Source of the DNA: Ixodes scapularis
Taxonomy: Eukaryota; Arthropoda; Arachnida; Ixodida; Ixodidae
Direction: 5' to 3'
Length of the DNA stretch: 64,000 nucleotides
Assembly: GCF_016920785.2 (NCBI RefSeq)
Contig: NW_024609846.1
Location: forward strand, 117,951,473 to 118,015,472
The position numbers and the translations under genes are program-made. The notes beneath the pieces are model-generated. The model saw only the letters and a list, made by a program, of their open reading frames with translations, had not been told where the DNA came from and searched no databases. Shown piece after piece: positions 9,279-20,286 of the stretch; within the stretch, counting starts at the first letter, position 1; every line of letters begins with the position of its first letter.

Positions 9279-9355
9279 GGTCTCATGGTGTAACGGTTAG
9301 CACTCTGGACTCTGAATCCAGCAATCGAGTTCAAATCTCGGTGAGACCTCTTTTT
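9279..9355 (+). tRNA. tRNA-Gln (CUG), possibly degenerate
   Basis: Acceptor strands GGTCTCA and TGAGACC pair perfectly. The anticodon stem CTGGA/TCCAG carries anticodon CTG at 9,312-9,314. A T-run at 9,351-9,355 ends the gene. Compared with the usual tRNA-Gln sequence, one C is missing at the variable loop/T-stem junction (around 9,325). The first T-stem pair would then be a T-G wobble. It may be functional or a fresh pseudogene. It begins 6 nt after tRNA-Glu with no terminator between them. Confidence 0.8.
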
Positions 9356-9368
9356 GATGAGCTTATAG

Positions 9369-9539
9369 TGACACAGACAGATGCGCTAGACTCGCAATGC
9401 TGGTTCTCACGAGCGCCAGCCTCTGCTAGCGCTCGAGGCTTGGGAGCCAGGAAAATAAAGAGAAAGAAGTTGACTCTAGCCAAAGCTCTGGTTCGCACGC
9501 CTGCATTTTTCCTCCGGTGTTTATAGAACACCGCCGACA
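9369..9539 (+). repeat. Probable 5' LTR of Gypsy-A
   Basis: The segment starts TGACAC, ends CCGACA, contains AATAAA near 9,454, and is followed by a TGG-initiated primer-binding site. With no second LTR to compare, both ends are inferred. A length of about 171 bp is short for Gypsy. Confidence 0.5.
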
Positions 9540-9542
9540 AAC

Positions 9543-9557
9543 TGGTGACTCCGAACG
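9543..9557 (+). promoter_or_regulatory. Gypsy-A primer-binding site
   Basis: TGGTGACTCCGAACG begins with the TGG that complements a tRNA CCA end, a few bases after the LTR and upstream of gag. The tRNA primer is not identified. Confidence 0.55.
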
Positions 9558-9567
9558 TCCGACCAAC

Positions 9568-9791
9568 ATGAACCAGAGTGCTGCTGGCACCTCTTCCAAC
9601 GGCGACGGAGCTTTCTCCACCGTCCACCTCCGCCTTCCAGCCTTCTGGGCGAAAAACCCTCGGGCCTGGTTTTCCCAAGTGGAAGCGCAATTCCACCTGC
9701 GGCATATCACAAGCCAGACCGCCCGCTACTACCATGTGGTTTCCGCTCTTCCCCCAGAGGTAGCTGATGAGCTGGACGACGTACTGGCGTC
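9568..9791 (+). pseudogene. Gypsy-A gag, N-terminal part
   Basis: The ATG at 9,568 opens a frame with the segment LPAFWAKNPRAWFSQVEAQF, the start of a Gypsy-type capsid domain common in arthropod elements. It would form the virus-like particle. The frame is cut at 9,791 by a hAT-type element. The reading frame resumes after the second copy of the 8-bp duplication at 14,325-14,332. Confidence 0.82.
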
Positions 9792-12700
9792 CAGGGTTGG
9801 GCAGTATCGCGATAAAAATGTATCGCGATACTATTTCAGGAATACATTTCGTATCTGTATTTCTGTATCGCGATACATTTTTTTTTCACCAGTATCTGTA
9901 TTTCTGTATCGAAATACATTTTGAATGTTCCTCTGTATCGCGATACAATCAGGGTGAAATGTATTTCGTTACATTTCTTGAGAAATACTCCGCCCCCTCC
10001 CCCCCTCCCCCCCCTCCCCCTCCCTCACCCCCCCCCCCCCCCCGAAAAAAGAATCCGAACGCTTTTTTTTTTTTTACTTCTTAGGGCACCACACTCTCAA
10101 CAAAAGGGTTGTCCTAGGGTACTACACTTGGGGTAGTCAGAAGCCGTCACAGATATCGCTACCCCCCCTTCGTTATACTAACAACCCCATGGGCAGTCAC
10201 ACGGCACGCAATCAGCAGGTGCTCACATGAGCACCCCCAAAAGCAACATGGCGGCTGGCAAGCGACAGTGGAGCAATACGAGTAAGGCCTAGCGAGCTGG
10301 ACTGCTTTTTGCTAAAATACGATTCTCAAGTGCGTACGCCCGTTCGCTGCCTTCCGTGCGCACAAAGCACTCCGAAACGCGCCTCGAAGCACCGGCACCG
10401 CACCTAGTATGAGTATGGGCGACGATGTGAGGGAAGGGGGGGGGGGGGGGCGCATTCCAGGAGGTTTGTCCGCGATTGCTTTCGCGAGGCCGGCTGCATT
10501 TACTTCGCGGCCAGAAAACATTCAAAGAAGGAAACAAAATAGCGACAAATGGAATGATGTCTTTATTGAACAGAGCATCTGCTTGCTGTGCTCGCCGCAA
10601 GTGATCCGGCATTTTCGGTTGACAGCGGCGAGGCGAAGCATCACCGATTTAAGCGGCGTCGGTTCCGATCGTTCAACGCTCCTGCTCACCTGTTAGCATT
10701 CGTTATCCACTTTCAAGTCCCTGGTAATCCTCACCGCGTCTGTGCACGCACTTGGCGCTATTCACCGCACGGAACACCCATTCAACTGGCTATGGGACTG
10801 ATCCCATTTGGACGAGAGGCCGAGAACCGAACCAGACCGAACCCTTTGTGGCTGCTACGGCTGCGACGTGGAGCCATGGAACGCCTCCATGTTTTTCACT
10901 CAAATAAGTAGACACATAAACGCGCGACTCCTTGAATTGGGCGGTGACACGCGCCACCTAACGGACAGCGCTCAAACTAAAGAAAAAAAGAAACCAGCAA
11001 TTCTTGCTTTCAGCGCCTCGTCAGACAATGCCGTATGTACATATCCCACGCCAGACTTCACTCATACGCGACATACAGACATCACAGCATTTTATACACT
11101 AACGCGTTCAGAAACATCACAAGATACAACATCACATATTGACACTCTACATTCCTATACACACGTGTAGTCGACACCTTATATACTGCTGTATACTGCT
11201 GTATATAAGCTGGTACAGCTTATATACAGCAGTATATAAGCTGTACCAGCTTATATACTGCTGTATTTTATGTGACCGATTAGGATGGTGACCACTGTCA
11301 TATTTTGCATAAATACGAAAAGACTGTGCAAGATTTAGCCGTATATATTCTTTTCCTCTACTGCCCTTAGGAAAGCGCTCGTATCTCTAATGTAGGGCCA
11401 TTGCAAAAGTGAATTGCAGGTTATAAATAAATTTGAATAGTTGCTACACGTCAAATTTTGAACAGTTTCGTTTTCTCGTTTGCCTACACTTTAAGTATAC
11501 TGAAGCCTGTTTAATTAATTGTATTAATTATCGAAACCAATTTCTGCAATCACAACTTTCTGAACACACTGATGCATTTTCTTTTCTCTTTTTACATATC
11601 TAGACTGACTTTAGCGGCGGTTGGGTACACGTTGAGTACACTGAGCACGCGCAGGTGATTTTAGCGAAGCCCGTCCGCCGGTCCTCCCCGAAGCGTTATT
11701 TCAGTTTTCTTCTTTTCGCTAAATATCCGTTCTATGCGCTCGCGCTCGCGCCAAGAGGACAGAGCAGAATTGCTGCTTTCGGGCCCGTGCCTTCACCTGC
11801 AACGAACGCGAAATACGTATGCTAAATTATCTAAATCCTGGTTGAGACAGTAATGTTTGACTGCGTGCGACTGACTGCGTTGCGGCAGCAAGAAATCAGG
11901 ACATCCCTGCTGCTTATATCGCGTGCCAAGATGATTCCTTGAATTGGATTCCACGCTTGATACGAAGCACAGCAGACGTGCCGGTGAGTGGCTTTCGGTT
12001 CTCGACGCAACGCTGTCAAACGCTAGTGTCTGAACCGGCCTTGTTTGAAGCATTTTTTTTTATCGAGTATGCTCGATGAAATGTGCCAAATGAACCAGAG
12101 AAGGCGAATCCTGTACCTCGAGACAGAGAAATAGTGAAATACACGGACATGATCCCAGATATCTCTGTACGTTCGTCCTGTCCGGCCTCAGTCGTGGTGT
12201 TCAATGCTTTATACTTTACTGCACTTGAAAGCAAAAAAATTGGGTACGACAGGCGCGCAAGTTCGGCGGAACCAAGGAGGCCAGTTGCAACTGATCTGCA
12301 CGCAGAACTGCCCGATCACACCTTTATTGAGAGCACGCTCTTTACTGAACCGCACAATAAAAGACGACGAGAGTATCTCGTCCGGCGAACATTCAAGTCA
12401 ACTCACGCCTGTGCGTAGCTTCCTGTGCTTTTCTAGAGATTTGGTTAAATTCCTCGAGCACGACGCCAGCTGCCAGCTGTTTACTGCTGTACATGGTAAA
12501 ACCCGCGACGGAACCAAAAAGGACAACCGCGATACTTTTTATCTGCCTCGGGTTTTAGCAGGTGCCTACCAAGGTTGCCTGTACTTGTCTGTTTTCTGCC
12601 AGTTTGGGCGAACTGAGCCACACGCTTGTTTCGACCGGTTTAAATTTCAATAAATGATAACCAACGCACAAAGAAAACAAGTTTCAAGTACTTTTTGAGA

Positions 12701-14324
12701 TTTTTGAAGTGACTTTTACTATTGAACGACTGCATGCACTTGAATGTTCAATTCAAGAGTTTATAAAACGTGACTACCCCATGCTTGTCACCTGCCAACA
12801 GGGTGCTAACTCTCAATGGCTCGAGCCCAGTGGGTAGTTAAGTAAGCCTGTGGGGTAGTTACAGCCATCCAAACGCACGATGACGAGGGGGGGTGCTCAC
12901 TTTTTCTTAGAGTGCAGGGTCAAGGAGATGCTGGGGCATTGTTACCATGCTGACCAAAGTTCCTTCCGATTCTCCAAACTATTTTTCTATGCACCCTCTT
13001 CTCTCTTCTGAGAACTGATGTGCACAGGGGACTCGAACCACGTGGCGTGCCGGGAGTGGAGTCAGAGCATCTTGTGCCGCAGATGCTTAGGTGGATGTTT
13101 CTTGAGTCATTGTTTGCGGGCATCGGAAGCCCGCTGCTAACCGTCTCTCTTGCCTTATCGTACAAAGTACACCCATCCGGCAAAGCTGAGTCACAGTCCG
13201 TTGCAGCACGAGCCTGCCGGTGGTTGACTTGAAATAGTAGGATAATTCGCGCAGTGAAGCTCAACAGATATTCGAATGTGCCTGCGGTTGCGCCCGTAAT
13301 ATTGCGCGGTTCAAGGGTACGTCATCAGCCCACGTGAAGTTGACCCGCTGCTCTGGTGATCTGAAATCCAGGAAGGAGGTCAGACGTGGCCTCGCTGTGC
13401 CGACCCAGACTTAGTGCACCTGCGACTCGGCTCGAGCGCGCTGTTTCTCGGAGAGCTCGCACCTCTGCCGGCAATATCAGGTCGCATTCCACGAGGTCTC
13501 TATTTGGAGTATGGAAGGCGAAACTCGATGATAGTAATCCATGCGTCGGTGGCGGAGGGTCATTAGGAAGGACCTTCACAACAGGGATGCCACCGTATCG
13601 TTTTCTCAACCGTAACAGAAGATAAGACATGTGTTCCAGGACGAAAATCCTGCACGATCTTCAACGAGGTAACCTACAACGAAAGTATGTATTGTCCTTT
13701 CATACAACAACGTGTTAAAGTTTCATGTTCAAGGCCAGACCTACAGATAAAGAATACCAGTTCATTCCACCGTGACGCCCTGTGATAAATGTTGACAGGG
13801 GCGTCCTTATTTGACAGGGTCGTGGTGACGCCTTGATGGGATTTAAGATGGCATGGAATTTATTTAGATGTTGAAGTCTTTTCGCATTCCTTGTCAGACA
13901 GACATGATGTCTGGGAAGGGACCACGGTCAGTCCTTGATGGAACGTTTTTCTGAGCCCACTGAAGACTCCTCGTCGTCCGAAATCAGTACCTTCAAGGCG
14001 AAGTGCCAAGCCTACGGGAAAGTAATTTCAGGATAAAAAAATATTCCACTTCCAACTCCAAGCTTCATCTAATTTGGTCTCCAATAAATTTGAAAAATGT
14101 ATTGCAGTATCAGTATTTCTGTATTTGTATTTCTGCCCTCCCTAAAATGTATTCCTGTATTTGTATTTCAAAATACTTTTTGCCTCTATTTAAAATGTAT
14201 TTCCGATACGTATCGCGATACACCTTTACAGATATATATCAGTATCAGTATTTTAGCTACTATTTTAATGTATCCCAGTATTTGTATTTCCAAATACATT
14301 TTTGAGTATTTCTGCCCAACCCTG
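9792..14324. mobile_element. hAT-type DNA transposon hAT-1, non-autonomous
   Basis: A perfect 13-bp terminal inverted repeat, CAGGGTTGGGCAG / CTGCCCAACCCTG, and an 8-bp duplication mark a hAT-superfamily insertion in Gypsy-A gag. The left 150 bp repeats TGTATCGCGATAC-like palindromes. The right 320 bp repeats GTATTTGTATTTC-like units with one TATCGCGATA. No transposase could be read in the 4.5 kb. The interior holds poly-C and poly-G runs (10,001-10,042; 10,436-10,450), a perfect hairpin (11,201-11,258), and perhaps a further nested element with CACTCT ends at about 10,090-12,915. It must be mobilised in trans. Confidence 0.9.
11201..11258. repeat. Perfect 27-bp-arm hairpin in hAT-1
   Basis: Bases 11,201-11,227 are the exact reverse complement of 11,232-11,258, with a four-base loop AGCA. 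Further TATATACTGCTGTAT copies flank it. Confidence 0.9.
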
Positions 14325-14332
14325 CTGGCGTC

Positions 14333-14906
14333 TCCCCCTCCCGACGACGCCAACGAATACATCAAGCGGACGATCCTCGCTAGGAAGACGGAGTCAGAGG
14401 CTTCAAGGCTACAGCAGCTCCTGAACACAGAGGAGCTGGGTGACCGTCGACCCTCTCAGCTACTTCATAGCATGCGCCAGCTGTTAGGTGAGCAAGCTTC
14501 GGACACGAACACTCCGATTCCACGGGAGTTGTTTCTCCAGCGCTTGCCACAAGGCATTCGCATGACGCTTGCACCAGCCACCGATCTTCCACTCGATCGC
14601 CTTGCCGAGATGGCTGACCGCGTCGCGGAGTATGCTGCGCCCGCCCTGTCAAGCGTCACGGATAACGCTCATCACTGTTCCGCCATGCGAGCCCTTGAAG
14701 CCCGCATCGACGCCCTGACAACCGCCGTCACAGCACTCGGCACAAAGAGAAACGACTCGAGACTTCGTCGGAGAAGTAGATCCTCTCGACGTCGCAGTCC
14801 TTCACAACGACGGACTGACGTCCTCTGCTGGTACCACCAGAAATTCGGTAGCGACGCACGTAACTGCCAACAGCCGTGCGAATGGCAGGGTAGAGGCGGC
14901 AAGTGA
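14333..14906 (+). pseudogene. Gypsy-A gag, C-terminal part
   Basis: This part continues the capsid frame after the hAT-1 insertion. It carries the C-terminal capsid segment with helices around LLGEQASDTN and RLPQGIRMTLA, then an Arg/Ser-rich stretch and a CWYHQKFGSDARNCQQPC segment resembling an altered zinc finger. It stops with TGA at 14,904. Protease continues in another frame, as expected for gag-pol frameshifting. Confidence 0.8.
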
Positions 14907-15831
14907 CATCGGCCCAACAACAAGCCGTCTGTTTTTCATCACAGACCGAATAACGGGCCGCCGTTTCCTCGTCGACACAGGAGCTGAAATGTGCGTAATT
15001 CCACCTACAGATGCAGAGAGGCGACGTCCATTGCCCGGTTCGCATCTCGTCGCGGCAAACGGCTCAAACATTTCAACATATGGCAGACAATCTCTGACCC
15101 TGGACTTAGGGCTTCGTAAGATCTTTCGATGGATTTTCATCATTGCTGACGTGACCTACTCCATCTTAGGCTCAGAATTTCTTTCACACTTCGATCTGGA
15201 CGTCAGCATGCACCATCGACGCCTTATTGACAGGAAGACTCATCTGGCTGTCAACGGCGTGTCCACAACACTACCTCCCCTTTGCATCCGGAACATCCTG
15301 CCTCCTTCAAGATTCTCAGACATTCTTAAAGAATTTCCTGAAATCACGAAGTCCTCCAACATGGCAGAGCCGCCACCGCATGCAGTGACACACCACATCG
15401 TCACCTCCGGCCCTCCCGTTTTTGCTCGCCCTCGTCGTCTGTCTGGCGAACGCCTGCAAGTAGCACGACGAGAGTTCGAGCATATGCTAGAACTAGGCAT
15501 AATTCGACCATCCAACAGCTCTTGGGCATCACCACTCCACATGGTTCCTAAGAAAGACCCAGGGGACTGGAGGCCGTGCGGTGATTACAGGGCGCTAAAC
15601 ACCCATACACAACCCGATCGCTACCCACTGCCTCACATACACGACTTCGCCGAACACCTGGCAGGAACCTCTATATTTAGCAAAATCGACATGGTGAAGG
15701 CGTTTCACCACATCCCGATCGAGCCTGCAGATATTCCGAAGACAGCCATCACAACACCATTTGGCCTCGTTCGCATGCCTTTCGGATTGAGAAACGCCGC
15801 GCAAACCTTTCAGAGATTCGTCCACGAAGTT
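14907..15831 (+). pseudogene. Gypsy-A pol: protease and N-terminal reverse transcriptase
   Basis: The frame carries the aspartic protease motif LVDTGAEMCVIPP near 14,972-15,010 and the ILGSEFLSHF segment. The reverse transcriptase follows: an IIRPSNSSWASPLHMVPKKD segment, WRPCGDYRALN, PLPHIHDF, FSKIDMVKAFHHIPI and MPFGLRNAAQTFQRF. It is interrupted at 15,831, before the catalytic YVDD, by Gypsy-B. Protease would cleave gag-pol and the polymerase would copy element RNA. Confidence 0.9.
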
Positions 15832-16530
15832 TGTGGGAACCATAGGGTTCCCTCTATCCCTATCTAGGCCTAGCTTCAAGCAGGCCGTGGGAGTCGTCGT
15901 CACCAATGGCGTCGGCCTCCCGGATACAAGGAACCACGAGGCCGAATTCCCCGAAGGGGCCGGTTCTCCCTTGCCCTTTTGGGTGAACGCGCCATCGGCA
16001 CACCCTTGGGAGTGATTATGGACGCGTCCCGTTTTCGAGTGACCTTCTACCGGCCTCCCCGGGCGCGTCTATTTCCCGCAGGCTACATAAGCCGGCCACC
16101 CACCTGTGGCCGGGGCTTTTGGTTAGGGGGGGCTACGCTAGACGGAGTATTCATCGTTATTTTACTGCTCCCCCTTTTCCGTGATCCTGCCAGTTACGGC
16201 AGGGCAGACCTTTCTCCTGGTGATCCTGTCAATTAAGGCAGCGCCAACCTCATTTCTCTTTTGTTCCGCCTACGGGCGCAAAGCGTGTGGCGTAAGCCCA
16301 ATAAACACGTTTCTACGGTATCCCTGTGTTTGGTGTGGTCTCCCGTCCACCGGAGCCTAACGGCAGTCAACGGACGGACCCGGCCGTAGCCGCCATAGTA
16401 GCGAACTGCGGAGTGGGTGTTGCCTCACAGCGATCAGCAAGGTAAGTCGAAATCTACTTTATTGCATCCGACGAGTTACGGAGTGGGTATTTGCCTCACT
16501 GAGGACTTTGGGGTAAACTAGAATCCCACA
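15832..16530 (+). repeat. Gypsy-B 5' LTR (699 bp)
   Basis: It starts TGTGGGAACC and ends ATCCCACA. It contains a possible TATA-like CTACATAAG near 16,083 and a polyadenylation signal AATAAA near 16,300. It matches the 3' LTR at 22,511-23,228 throughout. Confidence 0.95.
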
Positions 16531-16532
16531 TC

Positions 16533-16550
16533 TGGCGCCCCAACGTGCGG
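16533..16550 (+). promoter_or_regulatory. Gypsy-B primer-binding site
   Basis: TGGCGCCCCAACGTGCGG starts two bases after the LTR, the usual position for annealing of a tRNA 3' end. I did not identify the tRNA. Confidence 0.75.
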
Positions 16551-16587
16551 CCCGTCCGGTGTCTGCAAACAAAGCAGAACGTTCGCA

Positions 16588-17709
16588 ATGACAGCGAACC
16601 AGGTCAATTTCCGGCCTTGGACTTCGTGGACGGAGGGAGAGGCGAACGCCCGAAACCCGACGCCACCCAACGGCTTAGTGGCCAGGTCAGCCACGCACGG
16701 ACACAATACAGTGTCTTTTGAGCCGAGCTCGCTTCTAAGCGGAGGCGACCCAACATGTCCGGAATGCGCCCGAGGCATCCCCCTCCGCGACACTCCAGCC
16801 CACTCTGCTGAGCGAAGCGCACCTGCGTTTGTCGAGGTCAACCCCGCGCTCGCACAAAGCGCGGCGACGCAACAGGCAAATATAGCCTCGTACTGCGATG
16901 ACCTTCAGACCACGGACTGGCCTGCAGCTTCCCCACAAACGGAAGACACTGCCGCCGTCTGTGAGCAATGGCCCAGCTCAGCGGCTTTATGCGCAACACG
17001 ACACACGGCGGCACACGGCGGCACACAGCCAGTGTACAGCTCGCCAGCCGAAAGCGTATCTCATCAAAGAGAAAATGCGCTAAACTCGTTCCAGCCACTG
17101 CTAGATAACGCAGCACGAGTTATCGAGAGCTTGACGGGAGCGTTGCAAGCAGCGACGAGGCCCCCGCCGCCCACGCGGCCACCGGTCAGAATCCCTATCC
17201 CGACATACCGAGGATACGGAGACCGAGTGAGCGCCACGGACTTCCTCGAGGACCTGAAAAGTTATCAACAGGCCATGGGAATGTCGGACAACGAGATACT
17301 GGAACGGATCCTGCCAATCTCGTTGGTGGACCAAGCAGCGCGATGGTTCCGTCTAACCGGAAACCAGCTGCTGACTATCGAGCAGTTCCGAAAGACTTTT
17401 CGCCAGGAATTCCTCCCCGCTGACTACGAGCGCAGGATGAGGAGAGAGCTCGAGCAACGGACCCAGCACCCAGACTAGTCACTGTTGGAGTTCGTAAGGG
17501 CGATGCAAGAGCTCTTCGAGCTAGCAGAACCCTCCGCGCCACATGCAGAGCGGGTAGAGCGCGTCATTCGACAGGCGCACCCGACTTTTGCGGCGTACCT
17601 CCGAGGCAGTCGCTTCCGCGACCTGAGCCTCGGAAGCTCGGCGGATCCAGGGAGACATTCTAGCCGCCCGAGCGTAGCGACCTCCGCCGCCTGCGTCATC
17701 GGCACTTGA
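16588..17709 (+). pseudogene. Gypsy-B gag, broken by an in-frame TAG
   Basis: From the ATG at 16,588 the frame encodes a variable N-terminal region. A Gypsy capsid domain follows, with segments DFLEDLKSYQQAMGM, AARWFRLTG and FRQEFLP. TAG at 17,476-17,478 ends it, but the same frame continues with capsid-like sequence to 17,709. The zinc knuckle CFRCNSADHLVRQC (CX2CX4HX4C, codons from 18,008) lies in another frame, so at least one indel occurs between about 17,600 and 17,760. The protein would form particles and bind element RNA. Confidence 0.85.
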
Positions 17710-17721
17710 GCCGCGCTGCGC

Positions 17722-20283
17722 ATGGAATGGGGAGACGGCGCCCCGAAACAGGAGGCACGAAGCCGCGCACTACGCCGACGGACCGGGTCGAAACACGTAC
17801 GACATCTCAGATCGTGCGCTCGACCCATACTCTTACGAGAGGCGAACAGCAGAACCCGCGCCGCAATGGCAAAGGCGAGATCGGAACAGACAAGAGTTAC
17901 CGACGCCCCGGGAGCAAACGCGGCCAATGCGTCCAAATGCACAGGACGAAAGGCCCGGCGCGCAGCAGAACGTGCGAGGCGACTCGAGAAGGGTTGCGCA
18001 ACCACGCTGCTTTCGCTGCAACAGCGCCGACCACCTGGTTCGACAATGCCCAGAACGGCAGAACCCCGGTTTCCAGCGGTCGGGAAACGAGCAAAGCCGC
18101 CGATAACCAACCCGGTGGCTCTAAACGGCACGGAGCAAGATACTCTTTTGCCGTCCGCCTACAGAATAGGCTTTCCGACAGGCACGCCAACGCCATTCAT
18201 AGCGTTGACGATCGTTGGTCGGACGTTCAAGGCGCTGCTCGACACGGGCGCAAGCGCATCGCTTTTCGGTGACGAAGTGTTGACCCACCTCCGGCAAAAC
18301 TCTGTCCGAATGAGGGAGGGAAGCACGACCTTTCGACTTGCGTGCGGCACCGCACATTCAAGCGGTACCGTCCGGTTGGTTGCGAGATGGGAGAATCGAG
18401 CAAGACGGCAACGCTTCGTTCATCTCCCCGGTCTTTCCGTTCCGATCATCCTGGGCAGAGATTTTCTCGCCAAAACAGGGATCGTGATCGACGTGAGTAG
18501 CGGTGGCTACCGAGAGGGCACTTTCGCTCCTCTGAAACCTTTCTGCGAACCCCCAACCCCAGAAAAACCACTGGTTAATGGGGCAGGCAGCAGCAGCCGA
18601 AACGAGGCAACAGCCTCCCAAGGTGAACCCTCTCCGACGCGGTTGCAAGCGAGCGCCGTAGCGTCGGAGATAACGCACCCCCTGCTGACTGAGTCATGCA
18701 GCGTGTCAGGGCAAGAAAAAGCCCGTCTGACGGCATTGTTACAACATTATGACAAGGTGTTCACAGATCGACCCGGGTGCACCAATGTAGTGCGACACCG
18801 GATCGACACGGGCGATGCGCTCCCTCGGAGGCAAAACGCACGACCCGTTAGTTTCGCTAAACGAAAAGCCATTGACGTTGCACTGGATGAAATGATCGAC
18901 ACCGGAGTTGTCCGGCGGTCAAACAGTCCCTGGGGATTCCCCGTCGTGTTGGTCCCAAAGAAGGACGGCACTTCACGTCTGTGCATCGACTATCGCCGTC
19001 TAAATGACGTCACGCGGAAAGACGCATATCCGCTACCAAGCATTGACTCGATCCTGTCCAACCTCGGCAGCGCACGGTATTTTACAACCTTAGACGCCAG
19101 CCGAGGCTACCTCCAAGTCCAAATGGAGAGGGGTGACGAGGCGAAAACGGCCTTTGTTTGTCACCGCGGGCTTTTCGAATTCACAAGAATGCCCTTCGGT
19201 CTGTGCGGAGCGCCCATGACGTTCCAGCGGTTGATCGACCGCATACTGGGAGAAGCCAAATGGAAACATGCAATGGCCTATCTCGACGACATTGTCGTCT
19301 ACTCGAACACCTTCGAAGATCATCTCAGAGACCTGAAGGATGTGTTCGACCGGCTAAAAGCCGCGGGAATCACGCTGAACCCGGAAAAGGCTCCAATAGC
19401 CGAAACCCGAATCAACTTCCTCGGCTTCACACTCGATTGCGGACGCATTGCGCCAAACGCCGAGAAGCTAGAAGCTATCCGGGAGTTTCCCGCACCAACG
19501 GACGTAAGCTCACTCCGTCGCTATTTGGGAATGGTGAATTTTTATCGCCAATTCATCCCGAACTGCGCCTCCCTCCAAGCGCCACTAACGCGGCTACTAA
19601 GAAAAGCCATGAGCTGGAGTTGGGGTGCCGAGCAGGAGGCAGCTTTCCGCTGCACTTCGAAAGCACTCGCGGACACCGCGGAACTAAAGCTTCCCGACTT
19701 GAACAAGCCTTTCGCGATCCAAACGGACGCGAGCAAACTGGGCTTGGGAGCGGTCCTGCTCCAAGAGCACGAAGGTGTGCTTCGTCCCGTGGCTTTCGCT
19801 AGCCGCTCGCTCGTGCCGGCAGAGGTGAACTACAGCACCTGCGAACAAGAGTGCTTGGCTATTGTATTTGCCTTAAAGCGCTTCGACATTTATGTCGACG
19901 GGACCACATTCACGATCGAAACAGATCACCAGAGCCTAATATGGCTGTCAAGACTTCGCGAACCCGCAGGCCGGTTGGCGAGATGGGCTTTGCTACTGCA
20001 AAAATATGACTATGTCGCGCGGTACCGGAAAGGCAGCACAAACGTTGTGGCCGACGCACTGTCGCGAGCCCCCGTAGACTGCGCAAATCTTTCCGCGGGG
20101 AGCCTGGCCGAGCCAACGGCACACGCAATGCCCGGCGAAGCCGAAATTCAGTCCCAAAAGGAGGCGGCACCACTGACCTCCTCGGACGAGAGCGTGAACC
20201 ACGTAGACGCAGTGAGCGCAGTGGGGATCGTGTTCAGCAAAGAAGAGCTACTGAAAGCTCAGCAGAATGATCCGTTTTGTTGA
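17722..20283 (+). CDS. Gypsy-B pol: protease, reverse transcriptase, RNase H
   Basis: This 853-residue frame overlaps the gag zinc-knuckle frame at its start. The aspartic protease motif LLDTGASASLFG has its Asp codon at 18,241 (residue about 174). The reverse transcriptase has PKKDGTSRLCIDYRRLN, FTTLDASRGYLQV, MPFGLCGAPMTFQRL and catalytic YLDD at 19,279-19,290 (residue about 520). RNase H follows with the IQTDASKLGLGAVL segment and later ETDHQSL. TGA at 20,281 stops the frame, and integrase continues in the same frame at 20,287. The stop therefore looks like a point mutation in a longer pol. All catalytic residues of this half are visible. Confidence 0.93.
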   Translation: MEWGDGAPKQEARSRALRRRTGSKHVRHLRSCARPILLREANSRTRAAMAKARSEQTRVTDAPGANAANASKCTGRKARRAAERARRLEKGCATTLLSLQQRRPPGSTMPRTAEPRFPAVGKRAKPPITNPVALNGTEQDTLLPSAYRIGFPTGTPTPFIALTIVGRTFKALLDTGASASLFGDEVLTHLRQNSVRMREGSTTFRLACGTAHSSGTVRLVARWENRARRQRFVHLPGLSVPIILGRDFLAKTGIVIDVSSGGYREGTFAPLKPFCEPPTPEKPLVNGAGSSSRNEATASQGEPSPTRLQASAVASEITHPLLTESCSVSGQEKARLTALLQHYDKVFTDRPGCTNVVRHRIDTGDALPRRQNARPVSFAKRKAIDVALDEMIDTGVVRRSNSPWGFPVVLVPKKDGTSRLCIDYRRLNDVTRKDAYPLPSIDSILSNLGSARYFTTLDASRGYLQVQMERGDEAKTAFVCHRGLFEFTRMPFGLCGAPMTFQRLIDRILGEAKWKHAMAYLDDIVVYSNTFEDHLRDLKDVFDRLKAAGITLNPEKAPIAETRINFLGFTLDCGRIAPNAEKLEAIREFPAPTDVSSLRRYLGMVNFYRQFIPNCASLQAPLTRLLRKAMSWSWGAEQEAAFRCTSKALADTAELKLPDLNKPFAIQTDASKLGLGAVLLQEHEGVLRPVAFASRSLVPAEVNYSTCEQECLAIVFALKRFDIYVDGTTFTIETDHQSLIWLSRLREPAGRLARWALLLQKYDYVARYRKGSTNVVADALSRAPVDCANLSAGSLAEPTAHAMPGEAEIQSQKEAAPLTSSDESVNHVDAVSAVGIVFSKEELLKAQQNDPFC

Positions 20284-20286
20284 AAG

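Larger units (their letters stand above)
9784..14332. repeat. 8-bp target site duplication of the hAT-1 element
   Basis: CTGGCGTC occurs at 9,784-9,791 and at 14,325-14,332, directly outside the terminal inverted repeats. Confidence 0.92.
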
